DNA from: Mariprofundaceae bacterium
GTDB taxonomy: Bacteria > Pseudomonadota > Zetaproteobacteria > Mariprofundales > Mariprofundaceae
Direction of reading: 5' to 3'
NCBI GenBank assembly: GCA_030950585.1
Contig: JAUZRG010000090.1
Coordinates: 1 to 45,326, forward strand
Length of the DNA: 45,326 nucleotides
Shown: one piece after another, positions 19,114 through 29,307 of the stretch
Layout of the letters: every line of letters begins with the position of its first letter
Position numbering within the stretch: the first letter of the stretch is position 1
The notes under the pieces: generated by a model
Seen by the model: the letters and a program-made list of their open reading frames with translations, nothing else
What the model was told of the DNA's origin: nothing
Database searches by the model: none
Position numbers and translations under genes: made by a program

Positions 19114-19593
19114 TTAGTAAGTATTGTATTCTTTATAAGTGGAAACATGGCCTTCTTTATCAAAAGACATCACCGCGAAAGGATCTTTGCGATCACCCAT
19201 TTTCATCCCCGGTGTGCCCACAGGCATTTCAGGAACGGATAAACCATAAATAGTTTTATCCTTAGACTTTAATAACGCCTTGATGTCATTGGCAGGAACA
19301 TGACCTTCAATCACATAATTCCCCACCGTGGCGGTATGACAAGATTGCATGTTTTCAGGAATAACCATTTTCGCTTTATAGCTCGCCATATCATCATTTT
19401 TAATGCTGGTGACCTTAATGCCATGACGTTCTAAATGAGCAATCCAATCCGTACAACAACCACAATTAGGGTCATGTTGAACGCTCATTTCAATGACGGA
19501 TGCGTCTTTTTGAATCGCTTGATCCCAGCCTTCACCTGCAAAGGACTGCACAGACCACAAACACATGATTAAACAAACCCATACTTTTAACAT
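19114..19593 (-). CDS. Secreted DUF411 metal-binding protein
   Basis: A periplasmic protein of the DUF411 family, whose members are linked with copper and other metal resistance. A signal peptide is clear when ATG at 19593 is used (MLKVWVCLIMCLWSVQSFAG), and AGGAG lies 7 nt before that ATG. The metal-binding motif is PNCGCCTDW (about residue 47), with a third conserved cysteine in NMQSCHTA and the GHVPANDI and GTPGMK signatures of the family. It precedes uvrB. With the nearby arsM-like gene it suggests exposure to metals. The exact metal is not shown by the sequence. Confidence 0.9.
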   Translation of the reverse strand: MLKVWVCLIMCLWSVQSFAGEGWDQAIQKDASVIEMSVQHDPNCGCCTDWIAHLERHGIKVTSIKNDDMASYKAKMVIPENMQSCHTATVGNYVIEGHVPANDIKALLKSKDKTIYGLSVPEMPVGTPGMKMGDRKDPFAVMSFDKEGHVSTYKEYNTY

Positions 19594-19782
19594 AAAAAAA
19601 CTCCTAAAAAAACGAAACATAACACAAAGTCTCAAAAGGCTGAACGTATCCAAAGCCACTTGAAAAAAAGCTTCTCAACAATCAATAGTTAAGAAATATA
19701 GCACGCAAGATAAAAGGCGTGATCTCACCCAGTATCTCAGGTACGGTTGCGCGCTTTTTTAGATGGCAGGTGAGGTTAGGCA

Positions 19783-22443
19783 ATGTTTTCCTTTATCACG
19801 AAGGTTTTTGGTAGTCGCAATGAGCGTGTGCTCAAACAAATTTATCCACTTGTGGAACAGGTCAATAAATTTGAATCTGCCACACAAGCGTTAACAGATG
19901 CAGAGCTCACCAACAAAACACAAGAGTTTAAAGATCGAATCGAAAAAGGTGAAAGCCTCGACCATCTTTTACCTGAAGCTTTTGCAGTCGTGCGTGAAGC
20001 CGCTGTGCGTGCTTTGGGTATGCGTCATTATGATGTGCAAATTCTTGGTGGTATTATTCTTCACCAAGGCAAAATTGCTGAAATGAAAACAGGTGAAGGT
20101 AAAACACTTGTTGCCACCTTGCCCTCTTATTTACACGCACTCACAGGCAAAGGCGTGCATGTGGTCACCGTCAACGACTACCTTGCCTCGCGTGATGCCG
20201 CATGGATGGGAAAACTCTATCATTTTCTAGGCCTTAGCGTTGGCACGATCGTTAGTGGCATTAGCAATGAAGACCGTCGTGCAGCCTATGCTTCTGATAT
20301 TACCTATGGCACCAACAATGAATTTGGTTTTGATTACCTACGCGACAACATGGCCTTTGCTGACACTGAATTGGTGCAACGTGGACACTACTTTTCAATC
20401 GTCGATGAAGTGGATTCTATCTTGGTCGATGAAGCCAGAACGCCACTGATTATTTCAGGCCCTGCCGAAGAAGCAGGCAATTTGTATGATCAAGGCAACG
20501 ACATCATCTTAGAACTCATGCAAGATGAAAGTAATTATGAAAAAGATGAAAAAGAGCGTTCGGTCATGCTCACTGAAGACGGCACTGAAAACATCGAACA
20601 ACTTCTGCATAGCCATGATTTACTACCCAAAGACACCAGTTTATATGATGCTGAAAATGTTAATGTGCTGCATGCGACCACCCAAGCCTTGCGCGCCAAC
20701 ACCTTATTTACCAAAGAAGTAGACTATATTGTACGCAACAACGAAGTCATCATCATTGATGAGTTCACAGGGCGAATGATGCCGGGTCGTCGTTATTCAG
20801 ATGGTCTTCACCAATCTTTAGAGTCTAAAGAAGGCGTGACTGTCAAACCTGAAAACCAAACCCTTGCTTCTGTCACCTTCCAAAACTATTTCCGCATGTA
20901 TGATATCCTTTCAGGCATGACAGGAACAGCAGACACCGAAGCTGAAGAATTTCACAAGATCTATAAACTTGAAGTAGTGATGGCTCCCCCCAACCGTGAG
21001 ATTTCACGTGATGATATGGCTGACCTTATTTTCCGTGATCAAGGTGATAAATTTAATGCCATTGTTGATGATATTGTGGCCGTTCATGCCACGGGTCAAC
21101 CGATTTTGGTCGGAACAACTTCTATTGAAAAATCTGAAGAGTTTTCAGAAATTTTAAGCAAAAAGAACATCAAGCATGAAGTTCTCAATGCCAAGCACCA
21201 TGACCGTGAAGCAGAAATCGTGGCGCAAGCAGGTCGCAAGAATGCCTTAACCATCGCCACCAATATGGCAGGACGTGGTACCGACATCATGCTCGGTGGC
21301 AATCCCGACATGCTCGTTTCACAGCTGGCAAAGAAACATCAAGATGATGAACAGTTTGTCACGGATCTACGTGCAAAATGTGCGAGCGAACACGATGAAG
21401 TCATTGGCTTAGGGGGTTTATACATTCTTGGTACCGAACGTCATGAATCTCGGCGTATTGATAACCAGTTGCGTGGTCGTGCAGGTCGTCAAGGTGACCC
21501 CGGTAAAACGCGCTTCTATTTATCGCTTGAAGATGACCTCATGCGCATCTTTGGTGGTGAGAAAATGCAAGGCATGCTCACCAAGCTTGGCTTTGAAGAA
21601 GGCGAGGCCATCGAACATCCTTGGGTCAGTAAAGCCATTGAGAACTCACAGAAAAAAGTAGAAGGTCGCAACTTCGACGTGCGTAAGCAGCTTTTAGAAT
21701 ACGATGATGTCATGAACCAACAACGTGATGTGATTTATGTACAGCGTCGTGAGTTATTAGAAGCGGAAGATGTGGATGATGTCATGTTAGACATGAGCCA
21801 TGATTTTGTTGACACATTGGTTGAAGGCATTGTTCCCAAAGGAACTTTCATTGAAAATTGGGATTTAAAAGCCCTTGAAGAAGCCCTCCTTGAAAAGTTT
21901 GCCATGCAAGTTTCAATCCAAGAATGGTTGGATAATAACGAAGTTGAAGAAAGTGCAGACTTACAAACCGCGATACATCTACGCTTGAACGCCATGCTTG
22001 ATGCCAAGGCTGAAATGGTCGGCGCAGAAGAGTTACGTAACTTTAAAAAGTTTTTAGTCTTGCAAGTCTTAGACCACCTATGGAAAGATCATTTATTGGC
22101 CATGGATCACTTACGCCAAAGTGTCGGTTTACGCGGTATTGCGCAGAAACAACCGTTACAAGAATACAAACGCGAATCATTTGAACTGTTCTCTAAGATG
22201 CTTGATAAAATTAGAGAAAACACCATCAGCACCTTGCACAAGGTACAAGTGAACATCGAAGAACCCAAAGAAAATGAGCCCGTCATCTTAAGTCATCATG
22301 ATTTAGAAGATGCTCCTGAAGCTAAAAAAGTGCCGCAAATGGAAACCGTTAAACGTGATCAACCCAAGGTTGGCCGTAATGACCCTTGCCCTTGTAACTC
22401 AGGTAAAAAATACAAACAATGTCATGGTAAAAAGCGTAAATAA
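19783..22443 (+). CDS. secA: Preprotein translocase ATPase SecA
   Basis: SecA drives secretory proteins through SecYEG. The 886-residue protein contains NBD1 with Walker A (MKTGEGKTLVATLP, near residue 105) and the DEVDSILVDEARTPLIISGP box, the preprotein crosslinking domain, NBD2 with QLRGRAGRQGDPG, the helical scaffold, and a C-terminal zinc motif CPCNSGKKYKQCHG that binds SecB. The presence of the SecB-binding tail predicts a secB gene elsewhere. ATG at 19783 follows an upstream spacer of 123 nt with no clear promoter; argJ follows after 2 nt. Confidence 0.99.
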   Translation: MFSFITKVFGSRNERVLKQIYPLVEQVNKFESATQALTDAELTNKTQEFKDRIEKGESLDHLLPEAFAVVREAAVRALGMRHYDVQILGGIILHQGKIAEMKTGEGKTLVATLPSYLHALTGKGVHVVTVNDYLASRDAAWMGKLYHFLGLSVGTIVSGISNEDRRAAYASDITYGTNNEFGFDYLRDNMAFADTELVQRGHYFSIVDEVDSILVDEARTPLIISGPAEEAGNLYDQGNDIILELMQDESNYEKDEKERSVMLTEDGTENIEQLLHSHDLLPKDTSLYDAENVNVLHATTQALRANTLFTKEVDYIVRNNEVIIIDEFTGRMMPGRRYSDGLHQSLESKEGVTVKPENQTLASVTFQNYFRMYDILSGMTGTADTEAEEFHKIYKLEVVMAPPNREISRDDMADLIFRDQGDKFNAIVDDIVAVHATGQPILVGTTSIEKSEEFSEILSKKNIKHEVLNAKHHDREAEIVAQAGRKNALTIATNMAGRGTDIMLGGNPDMLVSQLAKKHQDDEQFVTDLRAKCASEHDEVIGLGGLYILGTERHESRRIDNQLRGRAGRQGDPGKTRFYLSLEDDLMRIFGGEKMQGMLTKLGFEEGEAIEHPWVSKAIENSQKKVEGRNFDVRKQLLEYDDVMNQQRDVIYVQRRELLEAEDVDDVMLDMSHDFVDTLVEGIVPKGTFIENWDLKALEEALLEKFAMQVSIQEWLDNNEVEESADLQTAIHLRLNAMLDAKAEMVGAEELRNFKKFLVLQVLDHLWKDHLLAMDHLRQSVGLRGIAQKQPLQEYKRESFELFSKMLDKIRENTISTLHKVQVNIEEPKENEPVILSHHDLEDAPEAKKVPQMETVKRDQPKVGRNDPCPCNSGKKYKQCHGKKRK

Positions 22444-22445
22444 CG

Positions 22446-23672
22446 ATGGCTGTTTACACAACTCAAATCATTGCCCCACTGAGCGTCCCAGGTTTTGACA
22501 TCGGCACAGCTTGCGCTAATGTCAAAATAAGCACCCAAGACTCACGTCCTGATGTTATGGTTCTTGCTGCAACTGTGGACTGCTGTGCTGCGCTCGTTGT
22601 CACCCAAAACAAAGTTCGTGCATCTTGTATTGACCTTGCCCAGCAAGCATTAGCCGTGAATTCACAACCCATTCGTGCCATCGTGGCCAATAGTGGCAAT
22701 GCCAATGCCTGCACAGGTCAGCTAGGCTTAGAACATGCTCAGCATATGATTGATGTGACCGCGCAAGCGCTCAACATCAATAGTGATCAAGTTTTATCGG
22801 CCTCAACGGGTGTCATCGGCCAACACCTCCCCATAGATCGCATTGAAAAAGCCATCAACCAAGCCACGAAAAACATGCGTGGCGAACACTGGAACGAGGC
22901 TGCACAAGCGATTCTCACCACAGATACCTTCGCCAAAACCTGTAGTCGTGAATTTCAAATTGGCACTCAAAACTATAGAATCACTGGCATTGCCAAAGGT
23001 TCAGGCATGATTCACCCCAATATGGCCACCATGTTGGCTTTTGTTGCCACCGATGTGCCTGTGAATAATCAAGACTTACAAGCCATGATTCATGACATTG
23101 CAGATCAAAGCTTTAATAGCATTTCTGTGGATGGTGACACCTCAACCAATGACTGCCTTTATGTTTTATCTTCAGGGCTTGGCCTTGGTCACCAAGCTCT
23201 AAATACTCAGGAAACACAGGTCTTTAAAGCAGCATTGCAAGACCTTTGTATCGACTTAGCACAACTCATTGTACGTGATGGTGAAGGTGTCACGAAGTTT
23301 GTCAGCATTGATGTCAATAGCGCTCAATCGGCGGTACAAGCACGCCATATTGGGCGTTGTATTGCTATCTCACCGCTTGTTAAAACCGCTCTTGCGGGCA
23401 ACGATGCCAATTGGGGCAGAATCATTGCAGCCATTGGCAATAGTGGCGAAGATGTCATCGCTCATAAGATTCATGTTTTTGCCAATGATGTTCATATTTG
23501 CCAAGGCGGTGTCGTTCATCCTGATTACCTTGATGCCGATGGCATGGCTGTGTTTGCGAAAGATGAGTTCAGCATCCGCATTGAACTTGGCTTAGGTGAT
23601 GCTTCAGCCACCGTTTGGACAGGTGACCTGACCCATGACTACATCACCATTAATGCAGAATACCGCACCTAA
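22446..23672 (+). CDS. argJ: Bifunctional glutamate N-acetyltransferase / amino-acid acetyltransferase
   Basis: ArgJ recycles the acetyl group from N-acetylornithine to glutamate in arginine synthesis. The self-cleavage site is visible in GSGMIHPNMATMLAFVATD, where the Thr of MATML becomes the N-terminal nucleophile of the beta chain. Further marks are ANSGNANACTG, STGVIGQHLP and the end TGDLTHDYITINAEYRT, which is the conserved C-terminus. It begins 2 nt after the secA stop, and such secA-argJ pairing makes co-transcription likely. Confidence 0.97.
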   Translation: MAVYTTQIIAPLSVPGFDIGTACANVKISTQDSRPDVMVLAATVDCCAALVVTQNKVRASCIDLAQQALAVNSQPIRAIVANSGNANACTGQLGLEHAQHMIDVTAQALNINSDQVLSASTGVIGQHLPIDRIEKAINQATKNMRGEHWNEAAQAILTTDTFAKTCSREFQIGTQNYRITGIAKGSGMIHPNMATMLAFVATDVPVNNQDLQAMIHDIADQSFNSISVDGDTSTNDCLYVLSSGLGLGHQALNTQETQVFKAALQDLCIDLAQLIVRDGEGVTKFVSIDVNSAQSAVQARHIGRCIAISPLVKTALAGNDANWGRIIAAIGNSGEDVIAHKIHVFANDVHICQGGVVHPDYLDADGMAVFAKDEFSIRIELGLGDASATVWTGDLTHDYITINAEYRT

Positions 23673-23688
23673 AGCAGGAGTTTTTAGC

Positions 23689-24231
23689 ATGCAGATGCTC
23701 ATTGTGTACCATTCTGATTATGGCAATACTGAAAAAATGGCGCATAGCATTGCAGCAGGTGCCAAGGCAGCCAATACACATATCAAGATTCAACTAAAAC
23801 AAGCGGAACACACAACTTTAGCCGATCTGATTGATGCCGATGTGCTTGTTTTTGGCAGCCCTGTGCATATGGGAAGCATGGCATGGCAAATGAAACAACT
23901 CATCGATCGCGCGGCAAAACTTTGGAAGCCGCAAGAATTAGCAGGTAAACTTGGTGGTGTCTTTGTGAGTGGTGGTGGTTTTGGCAATGCGGGTGGTGGT
24001 GTCGAACTCACCATGATGAGCTTGCACAGCCATTTTTTACAACAAGGCATGCTTGTCGCAGGTTTTCCAATGGATGCGATTGGCTATGCAGATGGTGGCT
24101 TGCAATGGGGTGCCTATGCTCGAAGTGCTAATGCCCAGGGCATGCCAACAGACATAAGTGAAAAAAGCCTTGCTGCGGCTCGTTCTTATGGGGCACACTT
24201 GTGTCACCTTGGTATAAAACTCAACAAATAA
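23689..24231 (+). CDS. Flavodoxin-fold NAD(P)H:quinone oxidoreductase (WrbA-like)
   Basis: A small flavoprotein of the WrbA/flavodoxin type. The FMN phosphate loop is YHSDYGNTEKMA (residues ~6-17), and FGSPVHMGSMAWQMKQLID and FVSGGGFGNAGGGVE form the other flavin loops. ATG at 23689 is chosen because AGGAG lies 8 nt upstream; a longer reading frame from within argJ has no support. At 180 residues it is somewhat shorter than WrbA (198). It may reduce quinones by two electrons and limit oxidative stress. The exact substrate is unknown. Confidence 0.85.
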   Translation: MQMLIVYHSDYGNTEKMAHSIAAGAKAANTHIKIQLKQAEHTTLADLIDADVLVFGSPVHMGSMAWQMKQLIDRAAKLWKPQELAGKLGGVFVSGGGFGNAGGGVELTMMSLHSHFLQQGMLVAGFPMDAIGYADGGLQWGAYARSANAQGMPTDISEKSLAAARSYGAHLCHLGIKLNK

Positions 24232-24353
24232 ACACGTTCTTTATAGAAAAAACACGGGCGGTCATGATCACGATTCAGCAAAAGACCTAGCATCTTTTGT
24301 ACTGATCATTATATTACACCCCGCATACAGAGGACATTAAGGGGGAAAAGCGT

Positions 24354-25940
24354 ATGGCCGAAGCCAAACAAGGACTATCTTTAGAGCTACAAGGCTCGTC
24401 AGCTCTCAATTCTGATGACATACCTGAAGTTGGTGCGATTGAAGCATTAACGGATGCCGTCGTTGTTCTTTTTCAAAATATTGATAAACAACTTGCCCGA
24501 TACCTACAGACCTATGATGAAGCCGAAAAAGCAGATTTACATAAGTCTATGCAACGTTTTCTTGGCCGCATTAACTCGAACCCACTGATCCCTTTAAGCT
24601 TTCGCTTAAAAGTTTTGCATACCTTCAGTAAAGAAATATCGTTCTTAGATGTTCAATTAACGCAGTCCATTCTCAATGCTTATAAAGTGGCTATCTTATT
24701 GGTACGTGATGCCGCAGAAAACCGCACAGAGTTCCTGCTTGTTTTGGCACGGCTTTGTGGGGAAGCCATCACACTTGCGATGCGAGTGACACGCTTAAAC
24801 TTTGAAAATTACCTTGAACCGGGCATTCAAATCACACGTCAAGTGCATGAGTTGACCCGTCTTGGCCTTGCTGCGATTGGGAGTGCTCAAGGCGGCGAAG
24901 CTAAAGGGCGAAAATTAAGAATGGTCATTCATGAAGGGCTTGCATGGTATGAAATCATGCGTATTTCCAATTTTTATGGCCTAACACCTGAAGGTCAAAA
25001 TATTGTTTACACCTCATTAAAACCTTATATCAAACATATCACGTCTGAATATTGTCAAGGCCAAGAGAAGGTGCACTCTCAACCCAAACATGTGTATTTG
25101 GTATCCGCAGTGGGTGGTCGCCAAAATCGTCCGCAATGGATGACTGAGCTTGAAGTTACTGCCAATACTGATCGTGTTATTTTAGACATTACATCCTTGC
25201 TTCCTGTGTTAAAACGTCAACTTAATGACGTGGAAGAACATTTAAAAAACCACAAGAGACAACAAGAAGAAATACGCACAGAAAAAGAATTATATATGAC
25301 GCATACTGTCACCAAACATTTGATGACATCCTTACATAAAGTCAAACGCAAGCACGAAAGGGAAAGTGTTAAAAAAGGCAATGTAACCTTGGTGGGTAGT
25401 TTCAACATTGGCTTACAGCTTCCCCAAGATAGTACCCGCATCCCCATACTCCCCGCCTCTCACAAAGGTGAGAACACCATAGCCAGCAACTGGCAAGCAT
25501 TCAACATATCACCCAGTGGTGTCGCCTTACAAACCGATGAAATTTTGAATATGCCAAACGTAACTTCCTTGGTTCGTTTGGTCTGGACAAATGACAAAGG
25601 CGAGGCGAAACCCCAATGGGGCGAAGTGCGTTGGCGTCGTCATTTAGCCTTTGGTAACCGCAGGCACCTTGGCATTCGCTTTTTACCACGCAACTTATCC
25701 ATTTGGCGCATTCAAGTGGTGGGTGGTGATAGCGATAAACAACACATGGTTTTGGGCATGCCCCTCAAAAAAGAAAATCGCTTGGTCGTCTGGTCAAACA
25801 ATACGCAGCTGGGTATCGGCAGCGTGTTACTCATTGAAATTAGCCGACAACTTTACACCTGTAAAGTCATGGGCATCGTGCAACGTGGTGATAATTTTGT
25901 CACTTGCCACCTCCGCGCTTCACGTGTGGACGGTAAGTAA
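24354..25940 (+). CDS. Large protein with C-terminal PilZ-like domain, function unknown
   Basis: I do not recognise a named gene. The first ~250 residues appear alpha-helical and soluble. A charged coiled stretch follows (~285-345, RQLNDVEEHLKNHKRQQEE). The last ~170 residues are beta-rich with WQAFNISPSGVALQ and WRRHLAFGNRRHLGIRF, which resemble a PilZ domain: the D/N-x-S-x-x-G motif is present as NISPSG. The upstream RxxxR motif needed for cyclic-di-GMP binding is not clear. There is no signal peptide or membrane segment. It is preceded by a 122-nt gap with a possible RBS (GGGGGAAAAGCGT) and followed closely by recG. A role in c-di-GMP-linked surface behaviour is only a guess. Confidence 0.7.
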   Translation: MAEAKQGLSLELQGSSALNSDDIPEVGAIEALTDAVVVLFQNIDKQLARYLQTYDEAEKADLHKSMQRFLGRINSNPLIPLSFRLKVLHTFSKEISFLDVQLTQSILNAYKVAILLVRDAAENRTEFLLVLARLCGEAITLAMRVTRLNFENYLEPGIQITRQVHELTRLGLAAIGSAQGGEAKGRKLRMVIHEGLAWYEIMRISNFYGLTPEGQNIVYTSLKPYIKHITSEYCQGQEKVHSQPKHVYLVSAVGGRQNRPQWMTELEVTANTDRVILDITSLLPVLKRQLNDVEEHLKNHKRQQEEIRTEKELYMTHTVTKHLMTSLHKVKRKHERESVKKGNVTLVGSFNIGLQLPQDSTRIPILPASHKGENTIASNWQAFNISPSGVALQTDEILNMPNVTSLVRLVWTNDKGEAKPQWGEVRWRRHLAFGNRRHLGIRFLPRNLSIWRIQVVGGDSDKQHMVLGMPLKKENRLVVWSNNTQLGIGSVLLIEISRQLYTCKVMGIVQRGDNFVTCHLRASRVDGK

Positions 25941-25964
25941 GATAAGCTTCGTTTAAGGCATCGC

Positions 25965-27964
25965 TTGTTATTTATTCTTTTTTTCATCAACCCTTAACCA
26001 ACCTTTCTGGCGTTGGGCAAGCCATTGCCAAACGCTTAGAAAAACGACAAATCACATGCTTGGGTGACTTATTACTGCACTTACCCAAGCATTATATTGA
26101 TGATCGTTCTCCCCTCAGCATCACACAATTACAACATGATAGGATTGCACGCACCCAAGGTCATATTGTGGCACGTAAATCACATGGTTTTGGCAAGAAA
26201 AAAGTCATCAGCATTACCCTAAGCGATGAGTACGGCGCACAGCTTCAGTTATCTTTTTTTCATTCAGCCTTTCTTGGTCACGACTCTCGGATGGCCGAAG
26301 GCCAACAAATTAGTGTGCGTGGACGGGTTGAGGTTTGGCAAAACAAATATCAAATGCAACACCCCACTTGGTTGCCTTTATCGCAATTTCAACCAAGCTA
26401 CCAACCTGAGTACAGTCACTTGGCTGGCTTAAGCAGCACCCGCATTCAAACCCTCATAGGGCGCGCCTTTGAACAAATGAATGCAAAGATGCACAGCCCT
26501 TTGGATGCAGCAACTGATCTCAGTCTGTATGAAGCCTTGCATCAACTGCACCTACCAAAAATAGATCATGCCGACACCTATCACGCTGCCCAGCAAAGAA
26601 TACACTTAGAAGAACTGTTTGTTCACCTTGCTTTAATGCATCAACATCGCCAAGAAGCGAAATGCCCTGCCATCAAACTGAAGCCTGCAAATTTAACACA
26701 ACAACTATTAGACCATTTACCGTGGGAACTAACGCAAGCTCAGCAACATGTATGGCAAGAAATTTCACATGATTTAAGCCGTGGTCAACGCATGCACCGC
26801 TTATTACAAGGTGATGTGGGCGCTGGTAAAACATGCATCGCTGCCCTAAGCATGGTTTGCGCCTGTGACCACCAGCAACAAGTCGCCCTGATGGCTCCCA
26901 CAGAAGTGTTGGCACAACAACATGCACAAAGTTTAAGTGTTTTTTTTAAGCCACTCGGTTTAGAGGTTGCTTTGCTCACCTCTTCCACTAAAAAAGCACA
27001 GCGACGAAAAATATTAGACCAGCTTCAAAAAGCAGAAATTAATATCATCATTGGCACCCATGCGCTGATCTCAGATGATGTTGTATTTTCAACATTAAGC
27101 CTTGCCATTGTGGATGAACAACATCGTTTTGGGGTTCGACAACGCTGGGCTTTAACGGAAAAAGGCCACCATGTGCATTTACTGGCGATGACAGCCACGC
27201 CCATTCCCAGATCATTGGCCTTGGCTCTGTATGGTGATATGGATTTAAGCATCATGAAAGGCCTGCCCCTTGGCCGAAAACCCATCACCACAACCTTACT
27301 GGATGAACAACAACTTCCACAGCTTGCCGCTGGTATGCAGCGCATTGTGCAAAACAAAGGACTCATTTATTGGGTAGTGCCACGCATTGAAGAAGATGAA
27401 GATGGAAATTCTGTCGAACAACGTCAACAAGCATTGCAACAACATTTTCCCAATTGGACGATTTTGGCCTTACACGGACGCATGAAGGCTGAAGAAAAAC
27501 GTCACATATTAGATCAATTCAGCCGTGGTGATGCACAAGTATTGGTTTCCACGACAGTCATTGAGGTGGGGGTACACATTAGCGATGCTCGCCTCATGGT
27601 CATTGATGATGCTCAACACTATGGCCTCGCTCAACTGCATCAATTGCGTGGACGTGTTGGCCGCAGTGATGAACAGTCGTATTGCGTGCTCATCAAAGGT
27701 AAAAGCACATCGCAAAACAGCTTACAACGCCTACAACAACTGTGTCATTTACATGATGGCCTTGCTTTGGCAGAGCTTGATTTAACCACGCGCGGCATGG
27801 GAGATGCACTAGGCATCCGTCAAAGTGGTGATATGAGCTTTCGTTTGCTCGACCCTGTGCGTGATGCAAACATGATCCAACATTATGCCAACAACATGCC
27901 TAATTTTGTGCTCACACAAGACATGATTTCTTTTTGGAAATCACCCCTATCAATTTCAGATTGA
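25965..27964 (+). CDS. recG: ATP-dependent DNA helicase RecG, abnormal start or frameshift
   Basis: RecG remodels stalled forks and Holliday junctions. The intact frame from about 25970 encodes the wedge-domain start (HQPLTNLSGVGQAIAKRL..LGDLLLHLPKHYID), Walker A GDVGAGKTCIA, DEQHRFGVRQR, TATPIPRSLALALYGD and VGRSDEQSYC. This frame has no ATG, GTG or TTG until TTG at 26060, which would remove conserved N-terminal residues. A good start exists at TTG 25965 (AAGG at 25955-25958) but in another frame; reading meets T TTT TTC at the T7 run (25978-25984), and a -1 slip there joins the recG frame. Alternatives are an error in the homopolymer length or ATT initiation at 25970. The 3' end overlaps the convergent phosphohexomutase by 82 bp. 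Confidence 0.9.
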
Positions 27965-29307
27965 GAAGCTAAAAAAGTCATCAGCGCATTGTAAATCAAG
28001 ACAAAACATTCGGAATCACCCGCTTCCATGCGTACAGACAACATGGCTTGTGTGTTGGAAGCACGCAACAAACACCAGCCACCATCAAAGTTAATTCGTA
28101 CCCCATCCACCAAACATATTCGATCATAACGATGACTAAACCATAACTTGGCTTGTGCCACCCACTGAAACTTTTTATCATCAGCACAAGGTATTCTTAT
28201 TTCAGGTAGTAGAATAGACGACTCTATGGGTCGAAGTTCATTTAAAGCATGGGGCTGTTGAGATAATAACTCAAGTAACCTCGCTCCTGCATAAACGCCA
28301 TCATCAAAGCCATAGTAATGGTCTGAAAAGAAAAAGTGACCATTCATTTCACCGCCCAGCAACGCAGATTCAGCATGCATTTTTTGCTGAATTTTGGCAT
28401 GGCCACAAGCAGAAATAACCAAGCGACCTTGCTGTGCTGCAACATCATCAATCAAGCCCTGAGAAGAGCGAACTTCAGAGACAATGCAACCATGCGGATG
28501 CGCTCTTAGCACTTCTTTTGCAAATAAAACCATCAGGTGATCGGCAGAAAACTCTTCTCCTAAAGCATCCACCACAGCCAAACGATCCGCATCCCCATCA
28601 AAAGCAATGCCTAAATCAGCACCCATATCTTTCACTTTCTTTTTTAAGGCAATCAAGTTTTCAGGATTACTTGGATCGGGATGATGATTGGGAAAGTGCC
28701 CATCAAGCTCGCAAAACAACGGCTCTACCTGACAACCCAATAAGCGATACAAAGGCACAGCCAGCATACCACCAGGGCCATTACCTGCATCCACCACCAC
28801 CCGCAAACGACGCTTAAGGCTTATTTTATGGGCAATATACTGTAAGTAATAATGTGCAACTTGCTGATGCACATGCGCTATCAAGCTTATTTTTGGCGTT
28901 GGCACGCGATGAATCTGTTGGCATAGCTGCTGGTATAATTCCTGCGTGATCGGTTGTTTTCCCACCATAATCTTAAAACCATTTTGATGTGCTGGATTGT
29001 GGCTACCTGTCACCATGATACAGCCCGCTTTGTCTTGATGATGCACCCAAAAATAAGCAAGTGGTGTGGGTGCAACACCCAAACAACACACGGAGATACC
29101 TGCTTCACGCGCCCCACGCATCACAGCATTTGCCAAGCTCTGCGAGGAAAGGCGAACATCCCAAGCCACGACCAGACCCTTTTCTGGCTCAAGCAATAAC
29201 TGTGCAACATGCCAACCTAAGTGCCATGCCAAGGCTTCATCCACCTCAGAACCCACATCGCCACGGATTCCATAAGCACGAAAAATGTGTTTGGGCCACT
29301 TCATCAT
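27883..29307 (-). CDS. Phosphomannomutase / phosphoglucomutase (AlgC-like)
   Basis: An alpha-D-phosphohexomutase that moves phosphate between C6 and C1 of mannose or glucose for sugar-nucleotide and envelope synthesis. The order of motifs is FRAYGIRGD, the phosphoserine loop MVTGSHNPAHQNGFK, the metal loop AFDGDADRLAV, the sugar loop GGEMNGHFFF and the phosphate-binding RASNTQAMLSVRMEA. ATG at 29307 is chosen because GGAG lies 9 nt upstream; a longer start at 29346 has no such site. The 3' end runs 82 bp into recG on the other strand, with a C-terminal tail of about 25 residues that looks unconserved. Confidence 0.92.
   Translation of the reverse strand: MMKWPKHIFRAYGIRGDVGSEVDEALAWHLGWHVAQLLLEPEKGLVVAWDVRLSSQSLANAVMRGAREAGISVCCLGVAPTPLAYFWVHHQDKAGCIMVTGSHNPAHQNGFKIMVGKQPITQELYQQLCQQIHRVPTPKISLIAHVHQQVAHYYLQYIAHKISLKRRLRVVVDAGNGPGGMLAVPLYRLLGCQVEPLFCELDGHFPNHHPDPSNPENLIALKKKVKDMGADLGIAFDGDADRLAVVDALGEEFSADHLMVLFAKEVLRAHPHGCIVSEVRSSQGLIDDVAAQQGRLVISACGHAKIQQKMHAESALLGGEMNGHFFFSDHYYGFDDGVYAGARLLELLSQQPHALNELRPIESSILLPEIRIPCADDKKFQWVAQAKLWFSHRYDRICLVDGVRINFDGGWCLLRASNTQAMLSVRMEAGDSECFVLIYNALMTFLASQSEIDRGDFQKEIMSCVSTKLGMLLA

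Noticed and set aside
19660-19782. SecM-like or other regulatory leader before secA
   Set aside because: No reading frame with an arrest motif; only short imperfect repeats are seen.
19843-19862. TTATCCAC motifs as DnaA boxes marking an origin
   Set aside because: Single matches inside coding sequence (also near 18430) with no cluster and no AT-rich unwinding region.
21000-21020. TTTCACGTGA in secA as another parS site
   Set aside because: Only the centre matches; the outer bases differ at most positions.
28434-28817. Plus-strand His/Pro-rich frame opposite the phosphohexomutase
   Set aside because: Composition is the mirror of the mutase codons; no domain seen.
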